NCBI GenBank assembly: GCA_965662365.1
Contig: CBFIHR010000058.1
Coordinates: 1-28,179 of the forward strand
Reading direction: 5' to 3'
Length of the DNA stretch: 28,179 nt
DNA from: CAWVWD01 sp965662365
GTDB taxonomy: Bacteria; Bacteroidota; Bacteroidia; Chitinophagales; Saprospiraceae
The notes below the pieces were generated by a model. That model had not been told where the DNA came from. It ran no database searches and saw only the letters and a list, made by a program, of their open reading frames with translations. Position 1 is the first letter of the stretch; each line of letters starts with the position of its first letter. Positions 6,955 to 14,680 of this stretch are shown here, piece after piece. The position numbers were made by a program, and so were the translations under genes.

Positions 6955-7470
6955 ATGATAACAGCGAATGTTCAAAAACAATTAGTACAGTTTCAATCAA
7001 TGCTGCATGCCTTTGCTTATAAACTAACAGGTGACTTCACAGACGCTCAAGATCTTTATCAAGATACGGCATTCAAGGTTCTAAAAAACGCTGATAAATT
7101 CAAGCCTGGTACAAATTTCAAAGCTTGGAGTTCGACTATTATGCGAAATATATTCATTAATAATTATCGTAAGAAAAAACGTAGAGGTGTAATTACGGAC
7201 TCTACTGATAATAATTATTATATCAATTCAGGTGACCAAACGGTTGTCAACGGAGGCGAAAGAAGTTTGCGTTATGAAGAGATTGTTGAGTTGATTGATG
7301 ATTTACCAGAAAATTTAAAAGAGCCATTTTTAATGTCTTACAATGGTTTTAAATATGATGAAATCGCTGATAAATTAGATGCACCTTTAGGGACGATTAA
7401 AAGTCGTATTTTCTTCGCACGCAAAAGTCTAAGAGAACGCTACTTGCAGCTAAACGGTAGTAGAAACTAA
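6955..7470 (+). CDS. ECF-family RNA polymerase sigma factor
   Basis: 171 aa, complete. Region 2 covers about 11-75 (LTGDFTDAQDLYQDTAFKVL, then NFKAWSSTIMRNIFINNYR), and region 4 about 108-162 (LIDDLPENLKEPFLMSYN, YDEIADKLDAPLGTIKSRIF). A linker rich in Asn, Asp and Gly joins them. No anti-sigma gene is adjacent: a strong terminator follows directly. This is the orphan type common in Bacteroidota, whose regulon cannot be told here. The housekeeping-type promoter suggests that it is expressed by the primary sigma factor rather than autoregulated. Confidence 0.92.
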   Translation: MITANVQKQLVQFQSMLHAFAYKLTGDFTDAQDLYQDTAFKVLKNADKFKPGTNFKAWSSTIMRNIFINNYRKKKRRGVITDSTDNNYYINSGDQTVVNGGERSLRYEEIVELIDDLPENLKEPFLMSYNGFKYDEIADKLDAPLGTIKSRIFFARKSLRERYLQLNGSRN

Positions 7471-7492
7471 TTGAACTGTTCAAAATATTTTT

Positions 7493-7526
7493 AAAGGCAA
7501 CATTCCATGCGAATGTTGCCTTTTTT
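7493..7526 (+). terminator. Rho-independent terminator after ECF sigma gene
   Basis: 13-base perfect stem (7493-7505 with 7511-7523), 5-base loop CATGC, and a T-run to 7526. It begins 22 bases after the sigma stop codon. Confidence 0.92.
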
Positions 7527-7610
7527 ACATTTTAGATAGTTGGCCACTATCAATCTGTAAGATTTTCAAAACCTTACAGGTTTAAAATCAGTAAGTTATA
7601 AAGAACAAAT

Positions 7611-7656
7611 TATTGTATTGATTTTATAAAAGTACTTATCTATTAGCAATACAATA
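7611..7656. repeat. 10-base inverted repeat
   Basis: TATTGTATTG (7611-7620) and CAATACAATA (7647-7656) are exact reverse complements, 26 bases apart. No T-run follows. Function unknown: operator, leader hairpin or chance. Confidence 0.45.
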
Positions 7657-7835
7657 TCTCAAGATGACTAACATCTCTCCTATTAGATTCGTTATTTGCA
7701 TGGATCATCCTCAAATATGTTCCTTTTATCCAATAAATTATTATTACTAAAAATAGATTTTGAACTTTGTGTCGGATTTCGTGTATAACGAAACTATAAT
7801 CAACTAATAAAATCACTATCTAAAATTCTATTATT

Positions 7836-10355
7836 GTGAAACGAGTACACCTATTTACGATAAGTTTGGTTATTCTTTTATCCTGCTTTGCGTTTCAATC
7901 ATCGAGTCAGAGTATTAGCGGTTATATTTATAATATGAACAATGAACCGATTCCTTACGCTAATATTTTTGTGCGAGAGTTAAGTTCGGGGACAACTACG
8001 GACGAAAACGGTTTTTATTACTTGGCGTTTGATGTTGGAGGCGAATTTCAAATTGCGATTTCAAGTTTAGGTTATGAAACTTTAGACCAAATGATTGTCG
8101 TCAGTGATGAAGATATGAATAGATCATTTTTCCTAAAACCTTCGGTCTTCGCCTTAGAGGAAGTCACCGTCAGAGCGTCAAAACGTGATCCTGCGTATGC
8201 GATTATTCAAAATGCGATTGACAATAAAAAGAAATACCTTAAATCCATCAATAGTTATAAAACAGAAGTTTATGTAAAAGCAGTCGAGGAGGTTGACAAA
8301 AAGAAACGAAATAAAAAAAAGGTCGAAGAAGTCGATAATATTAATATTAGTGGTGGCGAGCCAACGCCTCAACTGACCGAAGCTCAAAAGGCAAATCAGG
8401 CTCTAATGGATCAACTTAATTTAGTAGAAATCCAATTGACGTTAAACTATCAATTTCCGAAAAAATACAAAGAAGAACGAACTGCCTACAAAAAATCCGG
8501 TGACCAAAGTGGCTTATTTATTCCTAAATTTGGAGAGACCGATTTTAATTTTTATAGAAATATGGTGCGTTTGACAGGCATTGCAGAAGCTCCGATTATC
8601 TCGCCTTTGAGCAATACTTCCGTACTTTCCTACAAGTTCAAACTCATCGAATCAAAAGCAGAGGGTAATCAGTTAGTACACAAAATCAAGGTCATTCCTC
8701 GTAAATCGGGCAACTCGACCGTTAATGGCTACATTTATATTAATGACGGTCTTTGGAATATTAACCGAGTTGATTTTGAATTAACAAAAAGTGGTTTAAA
8801 ATTTTTTGATGCCTTTAATTTAAAACAAAATTACGAACAGTTAGAAGATAGTATTTGGTATGTTAACCGTCAAGAGTTCAACTACGAAACCAAGGTCGGT
8901 CGTTTTCAGACGTTTCAAGGCAGTACTATATTAAAATATCGTGATTTTCAAAAAGATTATGAGTTCCCAGCCAAATTTTTTAAAAATGAAGTAATTGTTA
9001 CGACAAAAGAAGCCTATGAACGAGATAGTTCGTATTGGAATGCTGTTCGCCCGGAGGCTTTGACCGTCGAACAGCAGAAAGTTATATTTTTGCGAGATAG
9101 TGTTAGTGCGATTATCAATAGTAAAGAGTATCAAGATAGCATTACCGCTGAATTTAACAAAGTAACGCTTCTGGAAGTGTTTTGGGAAGGTGTCGGGTGG
9201 CGAAATAATGAAAAAAAGTCAGAGATTTTTCTTGGTTCTATTCCGTCTTTGATTGATTTTTCGGTTGTCGGTGGCTGGCGTGCTGGCCCTTTTGGTTATT
9301 ATTTTAGACGCTTTGAGAATGGTCAGATGATGAGCCTTTCGGGCAGGTTAAGTTATGGCTTTAGAAATGAGGATTTAACCGGTTTTTTCAATAGTTGGTA
9401 TCGTTACAATCCGCATAAATTAGCAGACCTCCGAGTTCGTTTCGGGCGACGTTTTCAGTCAGTCAATAGTTTTGATGCTTTCTTTAATCAATTGAGCATT
9501 GCGAACTATATTCAAAATGATGAATATGAAATTGATCACCGATTTGAAATTATCAACGGCTTGTACTTAGCAACAAACTTTTCTTATAATGACCGCAAAT
9601 CTATCGAAGATTATCTGGGACAGACACAGCTAGAAGAATGGTTATCTAACTCTGAACTAACGACCAACGAAGTACTCATTTTTGATCCTTATCAAGCATT
9701 TATTACCAATACCAGGCTGCAATTTACGCCAGGACAAAAATATATGACAGAACCAAATCGTAAAATCATCTTAGGCTCTGACTACCCGACATTTACGTTG
9801 CGTCACCGTCGAGGCTGGGAAAATATTTTTGGTAGCGATGTGAACTTTGATTATTTAGAATTTCAAGTTGAACAAGATTTATTATTGGGTCAATTTGGGC
9901 ATTTATTATACAACGCACGAATCGGAGATTTTTTAAATGATAAACGCATTCAAGAAGTTGATGTCAAGCGTTTTCGGGCTTCAGACCCGATTTGGTACTC
10001 TAATCCTTTATTTTCGTTTCAATTGTTAGATACTTCACTGAACACTACAAATCTATTTTTTGAAGTTCATGGAGTGCATCACTTCAATGGAGCTTTTGTA
10101 AATAATATTCCGTTAGTCAAAAAGACTGGTGTTCGTTTAGTAGCAGGTGCAGGCTTTATGTGGTTACAAGAAAACAACTTCCGTCATCAAGAAGTCATGC
10201 TTGGCTTAGAACGAGTATTCAAATTAGGAGCGAGACGACGTTTAAAAATTGGTTTATTCGGTGTTGTAGCCGATGGCAATCGCAGTCGCCCCGATGTAAC
10301 ATACAAGGTTTCTATCGATGTCATTGATACTTGGAAAAAAGATTGGAGTTTTTAG
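7836..10355 (+). CDS. DUF5686 outer-membrane protein with CPD domain
   Basis: 839 aa, start codon GTG at 7836 (no in-frame ATG gives the signal peptide). Residues 1-24 are a Sec signal peptide. About 26-105 form a carboxypeptidase-regulatory-like beta-sandwich (SGYIYNMNNEPIPYANIFV, TTDENGFYYL), then ALEEVTVRA, as in TonB-receptor extensions. The rest matches the large DUF5686 family of Bacteroidota: PAYAIIQNAIDNKKKYL, a central beta-rich part and a C-terminal region of alternating aromatic strands that looks like an outer-membrane barrel. There is no TonB plug. A Lys-rich stretch KKKRNKKK (about 154-161) stands out. Function unknown; probably surface or outer-membrane located. Ends before a bidirectional terminator. 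Confidence 0.85.
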   Translation: MKRVHLFTISLVILLSCFAFQSSSQSISGYIYNMNNEPIPYANIFVRELSSGTTTDENGFYYLAFDVGGEFQIAISSLGYETLDQMIVVSDEDMNRSFFLKPSVFALEEVTVRASKRDPAYAIIQNAIDNKKKYLKSINSYKTEVYVKAVEEVDKKKRNKKKVEEVDNINISGGEPTPQLTEAQKANQALMDQLNLVEIQLTLNYQFPKKYKEERTAYKKSGDQSGLFIPKFGETDFNFYRNMVRLTGIAEAPIISPLSNTSVLSYKFKLIESKAEGNQLVHKIKVIPRKSGNSTVNGYIYINDGLWNINRVDFELTKSGLKFFDAFNLKQNYEQLEDSIWYVNRQEFNYETKVGRFQTFQGSTILKYRDFQKDYEFPAKFFKNEVIVTTKEAYERDSSYWNAVRPEALTVEQQKVIFLRDSVSAIINSKEYQDSITAEFNKVTLLEVFWEGVGWRNNEKKSEIFLGSIPSLIDFSVVGGWRAGPFGYYFRRFENGQMMSLSGRLSYGFRNEDLTGFFNSWYRYNPHKLADLRVRFGRRFQSVNSFDAFFNQLSIANYIQNDEYEIDHRFEIINGLYLATNFSYNDRKSIEDYLGQTQLEEWLSNSELTTNEVLIFDPYQAFITNTRLQFTPGQKYMTEPNRKIILGSDYPTFTLRHRRGWENIFGSDVNFDYLEFQVEQDLLLGQFGHLLYNARIGDFLNDKRIQEVDVKRFRASDPIWYSNPLFSFQLLDTSLNTTNLFFEVHGVHHFNGAFVNNIPLVKKTGVRLVAGAGFMWLQENNFRHQEVMLGLERVFKLGARRRLKIGLFGVVADGNRSRPDVTYKVSIDVIDTWKKDWSF

Positions 10356-10383
10356 GTTTTCAATAACCTCACCTCTTTATACA

Positions 10384-10421
10384 AAAAGACCTGATAGATT
10401 TTCAAATCCATCAGGTCTTTT
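10384..10421. terminator. Bidirectional terminator, DUF5686 / FKBP
   Basis: 12-base perfect stem (10384-10395 with 10410-10421) with A4 on one side and T4 on the other, and a weak inner stem GATTT/AAATC. It lies between the convergent DUF5686 (+) and FKBP (-) genes and serves both. Confidence 0.88.
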
Positions 10422-10448
10422 GTTATTCATAATCAAAATATTATGAAG

Positions 10449-11456
10449 TTATTTCTCAGCATTTTTCTGAGCTTCCTCAATCATTTTTTTCATTTGCTCT
10501 TCTGTCATTTCTGGCATTTGCGGCTGTTGTTGAGCAGCAGGCAAAATTTCTAATAATTCTACCTCAAAAACTAAAGTTGATTTCGGTGGAATACCCTGGT
10601 TGCCTCTTTCACCGTAACCGATTTCGTGAGGAATCACCAATTCGTATTTTGACCCAACATTCATCAAGCCAACACCTTCTGTCCAACCTGGGATCACACC
10701 ATTTAAAGGAAACGTAACTGGCTCGCCTCTGTCATAAGAACTATCGAAAGTTTTGCCATCAACGAAAGTACCTTTATAATGTACTTTTACTTGATTTTCA
10801 GGGCTTGGCTTTTCGCCTTCCCCTTCCGTAATCACTCGATACTGCAAGCCACTTGGCGTTGTGATAACGCCTTCTTTCTCTTTATTATCCGCTAAGTATT
10901 GCTCATTGACCTTGATACGAAGACTGTCTGTCAATACAAAATATCCTTCAAGAATTTCTGCTGTTGCTTCAGGTGCATACTTAGAAGAGTTACTTAACTG
11001 ATCTTTTACACCACTAAGAACTTGCTCAACATCTACTTTATCAAAATTTGATTGAATCAAATTATCACCTAATATCACACCGATACTATAACTTTCCGAC
11101 TTTGGAAAATCCATAGGCACGGGAATATAATTAGTATCCGCCTTCATTTTTGCTTGTTGTTCTTTTCCATATTCTTGTTGGAAAGTCTGAACCGTAAATC
11201 TTGCAGAATCCACAAGATTCTTCTCCTCTTCTTTCAATGCAAAACCGGCTTTCATACCCTTGCTAAACTCATCGAAATCAACAGATTGAACTCCTTGACG
11301 TTGCAAGTAGCTACCCATTGACGCACCAAGGCTGTAGGCCACAGAATCAGGCACATCAAAAGACATAGAATATTCTCCATCTTGCTTATCTCCGCAAGAA
11401 ACTAAAAACATCGGTGCAACAATGGCAGCGATTAAAACTAATTTTAAAAGTTTCAT
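10449..11456 (-). CDS. FKBP-type peptidyl-prolyl isomerase, lipoprotein
   Basis: 335 aa. Signal with lipobox LVSC (Cys21), so a membrane-anchored chaperone of the cell envelope that catalyses cis-trans isomerisation of X-Pro bonds. The N-terminal dimerisation part contains two related helical units (DSVAYSLGASMGSYL and ESYSIGVILGDNLI), as in FkpA/Mip-type FKBPs. The FKBP domain (about 210-310) shows VKVHYKGTFVDGKTFDSS, GVIPGWTEGVGLMNVG and IPPKSTLVFEVELLEI, with the conserved Tyr, Phe, Asp and Trp of the active pocket. A Gln/Met/Glu/Lys-rich tail follows (after 310). Own -7 box at 11556-11563. Confidence 0.93.
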   Translation of the reverse strand: MKLLKLVLIAAIVAPMFLVSCGDKQDGEYSMSFDVPDSVAYSLGASMGSYLQRQGVQSVDFDEFSKGMKAGFALKEEEKNLVDSARFTVQTFQQEYGKEQQAKMKADTNYIPVPMDFPKSESYSIGVILGDNLIQSNFDKVDVEQVLSGVKDQLSNSSKYAPEATAEILEGYFVLTDSLRIKVNEQYLADNKEKEGVITTPSGLQYRVITEGEGEKPSPENQVKVHYKGTFVDGKTFDSSYDRGEPVTFPLNGVIPGWTEGVGLMNVGSKYELVIPHEIGYGERGNQGIPPKSTLVFEVELLEILPAAQQQPQMPEMTEEQMKKMIEEAQKNAEK

Positions 11457-11555
11457 ATTTTGTACTTAAAAGTTTTACTGAGTTACGAAATATTGTGTTT
11501 TTCGATATAACTCATTTCTATTATTTAATTTAAATAGCTTTCGCCAATTTTTTTG

Positions 11556-11563
11556 CAAAAGTA
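11556..11563 (-). promoter_or_regulatory. Putative -7 box (TACTTTTG) for FKBP gene
   Basis: The minus strand reads TACTTTTG, matching TAnnTTTG, about 100 bases upstream of the FKBP start. The same 8-mer precedes several other genes in this window (12002, 20785, 22738, 25962, 26092). Confidence 0.5.
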
Positions 11564-11605
11564 AACAATTATTTAAGGAATAATATTGAGAATTCTATTT
11601 TGCTG

Positions 11606-11827
11606 CTAATTTCCACTAAATCCAGTTATCCGAATGTATAAATTAATAATCATAATAGCTCCCAAAAGAAAAGAAGCGTATTTTAACCAACCGTTATTTG
11701 CTCTAAATTCATCAATTTTACGCTGTTGCTCTTTTGTCTTTCCCTTAAAATAGCCGATCGCATATAGATATAAATAAACAGCGATTCCTAATAAAGCTAA
11801 TTCCCAAATTAATCCAATGATTTGCAT
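11606..11827 (-). CDS. Small two-helix membrane protein, unknown
   Basis: 73 aa with two predicted membrane helices (about 3-25 and 48-68) joined by a charged loop KGKTKEQQRKIDEFRANN. It is a helical hairpin with both ends probably on the same side. I do not recognise the family. It is transcribed ahead of the FKBP gene in the same direction but 149 bases away, with a separate promoter box between them, so co-function is uncertain. It has its own -7 box at 11942-11949 and a structured leader. Confidence 0.65.
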   Translation of the reverse strand: MQIIGLIWELALLGIAVYLYLYAIGYFKGKTKEQQRKIDEFRANNGWLKYASFLLGAIMIINLYIRITGFSGN

Positions 11828-11848
11828 ATAAATTTAAACTGTTAAATT

Positions 11849-11892
11849 ACTCCGAGTTTTCCGATTTTTTCGGAGTCCCGGTTACTCGGTGA
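11849..11892 (-). promoter_or_regulatory. Structured leader of the 73-aa protein gene
   Basis: The leader carries repeated complementary words: ACTCCGA (11849-11855) pairs with TCGGAGT (11870-11876); a tighter CCGA/TCGG pairing is possible inside, and ACTCGG further out (11884-11889). These pairings exclude one another, as in attenuators, though no clear terminator T-run is present. Confidence 0.35.
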
Positions 11893-11941
11893 TTATGATT
11901 GCTAAATTCTTTCTCAATCGTATTTAATAAATACTCCTCCG

Positions 11942-11949
11942 CAAAAATA
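11942..11949 (-). promoter_or_regulatory. Putative -7 box (TATTTTTG), 73-aa protein gene
   Basis: Minus strand reads TATTTTTG, matching TAnnTTTG, with a TTG 17 bases upstream (11967-11969). The leader would be about 108 bases. Confidence 0.4.
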
Positions 11950-12001
11950 CAACTTATTCCGTCATTCAATATTCAAGATTATACTTTAAGATAATCTTTA
12001 G

Positions 12002-12009
12002 TACTTTTG
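12002..12009 (+). promoter_or_regulatory. Putative -7 box (TACTTTTG), plug protein gene
   Basis: TACTTTTG matches TAnnTTTG and lies 73 bases before the start of the plug gene. The -33 region has only TTTAAG. Confidence 0.45.
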
Positions 12010-12082
12010 AGTGTTTTTGCACGTTTCAATAATTAAATTTACAAAATAACATTTAGAGCATATTAAAATCTAAAAATCGACA

Positions 12083-13390
12083 ATGCAGAAAATATTATTT
12101 ATTACATTTTTTTTAATAAGTTTCACACAACTATCAATCGCTCAAGAGGACGATTACTACGTCAATGATTATAAAACAACCATGCTTTATGAAGACTTTA
12201 TCTATAAACCAACCATTAAAAGTGCCTTATTACATCAAGACGGTTTATTGATTAGTCAGCCGATAGTTTCCCTTTCTGGAATGGATGTTTTGAGGTTATC
12301 CTTTGATGAACTTGCCGACGAAATTGGTGATTATTATTACACCATCATTCATTGTAACGCTGACTGGACCCCGACAGCGAACCTAACCGAAATGGAGTAT
12401 ATCGACGGTTTTTCGAATGAACGCATACGAGATTATGAATTTTCGTACAACACACTCACCAACTATGTTCACTACGAACTCCTACTTCCAAATGATGATT
12501 TTAGCTGGACAAAATCAGGAAATTATCTTTTAGTCGTTTACGAAGATGAGGATATGGAAAATTTAGTTTTGACAAAGCGATTTATGGTCGTCGATAGTAA
12601 AATGTCGATTAGTTCAAAAATTGAACAACCTTTAGGATTTTCACAAGCTCGAAAAGCACAAGAAATCGACTTTACGGTCAATCATAAAGGTATCCGAGTC
12701 AGCAATCCTCAAATTGAAGTTAAAGTCGTTTTACTTCAAAATGGCCGTTGGGACAATGCCATCACTGGCTTAAAACCGCTTTTTGTCCGCAACGAAGAGT
12801 TACTTTACGATTATCAAAATAAAATCGTGTTTGATGGTGGAAAAGAATATCGTCACTTAAATCTACAAACAACTCGTTATAAAACGGATAAAATGTTACG
12901 CATTATCGAAGATGATGTAGATGGCAATATCGTTCAGTTAGTCGATGAGTTTCCACGTTTGAGTGTTCCGTATTTATTTGAAAATGATTTGAATGGAAAA
13001 TATATTATTAGTAATGAACACGAGGACGAACCCGAAACAGAAGCCGATTATATTTGGACGCATTTTTATCTAAAAAAACCAGTCGAACTGGATGGCGGCG
13101 ATGTGTATATTTTTGGTGGATTGACCGAGTTTCAAATTGATCCTTTATTCAAAATGGAATACGACATAGCGAATAAACGCTATCAAGCCAGAGTTTTGCT
13201 CAAACAAGGTTTTTACAATTATCAATATGCTTTTGTTAGCGATGCTGAGCCAGATAAAGTAGATTTGAGCGAAATCGAAGGCGACTGGTACGAAACAGAA
13301 AATGATTATTATATTTTGGTCTATTATCGACCATTCGGCAGTCGTTATGATCAGTTAGTTGGCTTACGCCAAATTAACACGAGGGAATAA
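12083..13390 (+). CDS. Type IX secretion system plug protein (DUF5103)
   Basis: 435 aa with a Sec signal peptide (1-20, ending LSIAQ). The mature protein is beta-rich and matches the DUF5103 family: YNDYKTTMLYEDF-like start (VNDYKTTMLYEDFIYKPTIK), IIHCNADWTPTANLTEMEY, GNYLLVVYEDEDMENLVLTKRF and a C-terminal GFYNYQYAFV/YYILVYYRPFGSRYDQLVG part. In Flavobacterium johnsoniae the family member called Plug closes the periplasmic side of the SprA translocon of the type IX secretion system. It is encoded alone here, as is common, so the T9SS assignment rests on the family. It acts at the outer membrane. Confidence 0.88.
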   Translation: MQKILFITFFLISFTQLSIAQEDDYYVNDYKTTMLYEDFIYKPTIKSALLHQDGLLISQPIVSLSGMDVLRLSFDELADEIGDYYYTIIHCNADWTPTANLTEMEYIDGFSNERIRDYEFSYNTLTNYVHYELLLPNDDFSWTKSGNYLLVVYEDEDMENLVLTKRFMVVDSKMSISSKIEQPLGFSQARKAQEIDFTVNHKGIRVSNPQIEVKVVLLQNGRWDNAITGLKPLFVRNEELLYDYQNKIVFDGGKEYRHLNLQTTRYKTDKMLRIIEDDVDGNIVQLVDEFPRLSVPYLFENDLNGKYIISNEHEDEPETEADYIWTHFYLKKPVELDGGDVYIFGGLTEFQIDPLFKMEYDIANKRYQARVLLKQGFYNYQYAFVSDAEPDKVDLSEIEGDWYETENDYYILVYYRPFGSRYDQLVGLRQINTRE

Positions 13391-13410
13391 TTTCAAATCA
13401 TAAACGATAA

Positions 13411-13451
13411 AAAAGACACAAAAGAAACTATAAATAACTTTTGTGTCTTTT
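13411..13451. terminator. Bidirectional terminator, plug gene / ddl
   Basis: 14-base perfect stem (AAAAGACACAAAAG 13411-13424 with CTTTTGTGTCTTTT 13438-13451) and a 13-base loop. Lies between the plug gene (+) and ddl (-), ending 10 bases from the ddl stop codon. Confidence 0.85.
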
Positions 13452-13460
13452 GTCGTTTAA

Positions 13461-14525
13461 CTACATCGTGAACTGCAATTTAGCTTTTCGTTCTGCTCGT
13501 TTAATCGCCAAATCAATCAATTCGTCCATCAATTGTGCTTGCGGAATACCCGAATATTCCCACAATTGCGGATACATACTGATGTTTGTAAACCCAGGAA
13601 TCGTGTTGATTTCATTTAAAAAATACTCGTCACCACGTAAGAAAAAGTCAACTCTTGCCATGCCTTCACAAGCCAAAACTTGAAAAATCTTAATTGCTGC
13701 TTCACGGATTTCATTCGTCAAATCGGCTGGAATATCGGCAGGCATTTGAGTCCTACTAGTTGCATCATTGTATTTAGCATCGTAAGAATAAAATTCTTGT
13801 GTTGGCAAAATTTCACCCAAAATCGAAGCCTTCGGATATTCGTTGCCCAAAACAGCACATTCAATCTCTCGACCATCAATAAACTCCTCAATCAAAATCT
13901 TTGTATCAAAACGAAAGGCTTCCAACAATCCAGCAGCATATTCATCTGCATTTCTAATTTTCGATACACCGACCGAAGAACCAGCGTTACAAGGCTTCAT
14001 AAAGACTGGCGTTCCCAATTTTGCAGTGACTTCTTCGTAAGTCGGTTGCTGTTCACTCCAACTATACAGCGTCATCGAATCTGCTACTTTTACCCCAGCT
14101 TGTAACAATAATCGCTTTGATAAGTCTTTATCCATTCCGACCGAAGAACCTAAAATTCCTGGCCCGACATAAGGCAAATCCAACATTTCTAAAAAACCTT
14201 GCAAACTACCATCTTCGCCATACGTCCCATGAATAATCGGAAAAACAACATCTAAAGATTTAATGTCTAATTTATTCCCAATTTTCACCAATTCGCCTGC
14301 ATCTAGATTTTGATTTGATAATATTTCAGTATCGTTTTCAGCCTTTCCTTCAGTAGGAATGACTGTATTTTTTTGCCAATACCAAGTGCCGTCTTTGCTA
14401 ATTTTTATTAAATGAATATCATATTTATTGCGATCCATCGCATTAACAATATTTTTTGCAGATTTGATAGACACATCATGTTCAGCAGATTTTCCGCCAT
14501 ATAACACACCAACTTTTAGTTTCAT
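13461..14525 (-). CDS. ddl: D-alanine--D-alanine ligase
   Basis: Joins two D-alanines with ATP to make the dipeptide end of the peptidoglycan stem peptide (cytosol). 354 aa, ATP-grasp fold. GGKSAEHDVS (10-19) is the N-terminal Ddl signature, HGTYGEDGSLQGFLE and PYVG the next conserved block, KPCNAGSSVGVSKI the nucleotide-binding loop, EFYSYDAKY the substrate loop, and NEINTIPG (304-311) the metal-binding C-terminal motif. The Tyr in EFYSYDAKY is typical of D-Ala-specific enzymes rather than D-lactate (vancomycin resistance) forms. Lies downstream of murF on the same strand, which uses its product. Confidence 0.96.
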   Translation of the reverse strand: MKLKVGVLYGGKSAEHDVSIKSAKNIVNAMDRNKYDIHLIKISKDGTWYWQKNTVIPTEGKAENDTEILSNQNLDAGELVKIGNKLDIKSLDVVFPIIHGTYGEDGSLQGFLEMLDLPYVGPGILGSSVGMDKDLSKRLLLQAGVKVADSMTLYSWSEQQPTYEEVTAKLGTPVFMKPCNAGSSVGVSKIRNADEYAAGLLEAFRFDTKILIEEFIDGREIECAVLGNEYPKASILGEILPTQEFYSYDAKYNDATSRTQMPADIPADLTNEIREAAIKIFQVLACEGMARVDFFLRGDEYFLNEINTIPGFTNISMYPQLWEYSGIPQAQLMDELIDLAIKRAERKAKLQFTM

Positions 14526-14548
14526 TTTCTATTTTTTGAACCCTCGCT

Positions 14549-14594
14549 TCCCGATAAAATCGGGATGAACTATTCCTTTTCCTAGAAGGAAAAG
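14549..14594. repeat. Two hairpins between murF and ddl
   Basis: TCCCGAT/ATCGGGA (14549-14555 with 14559-14565, 3-base loop) and CTTTTCCT/AGGAAAAG (14576-14583 with 14587-14594, 3-base loop). A third, imperfect one (CTCC...GGAG) lies near 14647-14674. The first has the same CCCGA..TCGGG design as 22142-22157. Confidence 0.6.
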
Positions 14595-14680
14595 AAGCCA
14601 AATGACAGGATTCTAAAATTAATAAATTTGAGTTCTGTCGGCTGACCTCCTTTTCTTAAAAGAGAAGAACGGAGTAGGAG

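Larger units (their letters stand above)
7471..7835. other. Intergenic region, ECF sigma to DUF5686 gene
   Basis: 365 bases without a gene. It holds the terminator 7493-7526, a small hairpin (GATAGT 7535-7540, ACTATC 7546-7551), an imperfect hairpin built on CTGTAAG/CTTACAG (7555-7579) and a separate 10-base inverted repeat (7611-7620 with 7647-7656). No exact TAnnTTTG box was found ahead of the next gene. Confidence 0.5.

Noticed and set aside
6132..7470. Toxin-antitoxin or phage repressor module
   Set aside because: The XRE gene has no adjacent toxin, Cro-like or phage gene; its divergent neighbour is an ECF sigma factor.
13680..14105. 141-residue plus-strand open frame
   Set aside because: Antisense to ddl, which has clear ATP-grasp motifs; the antisense product shows no recognisable pattern.
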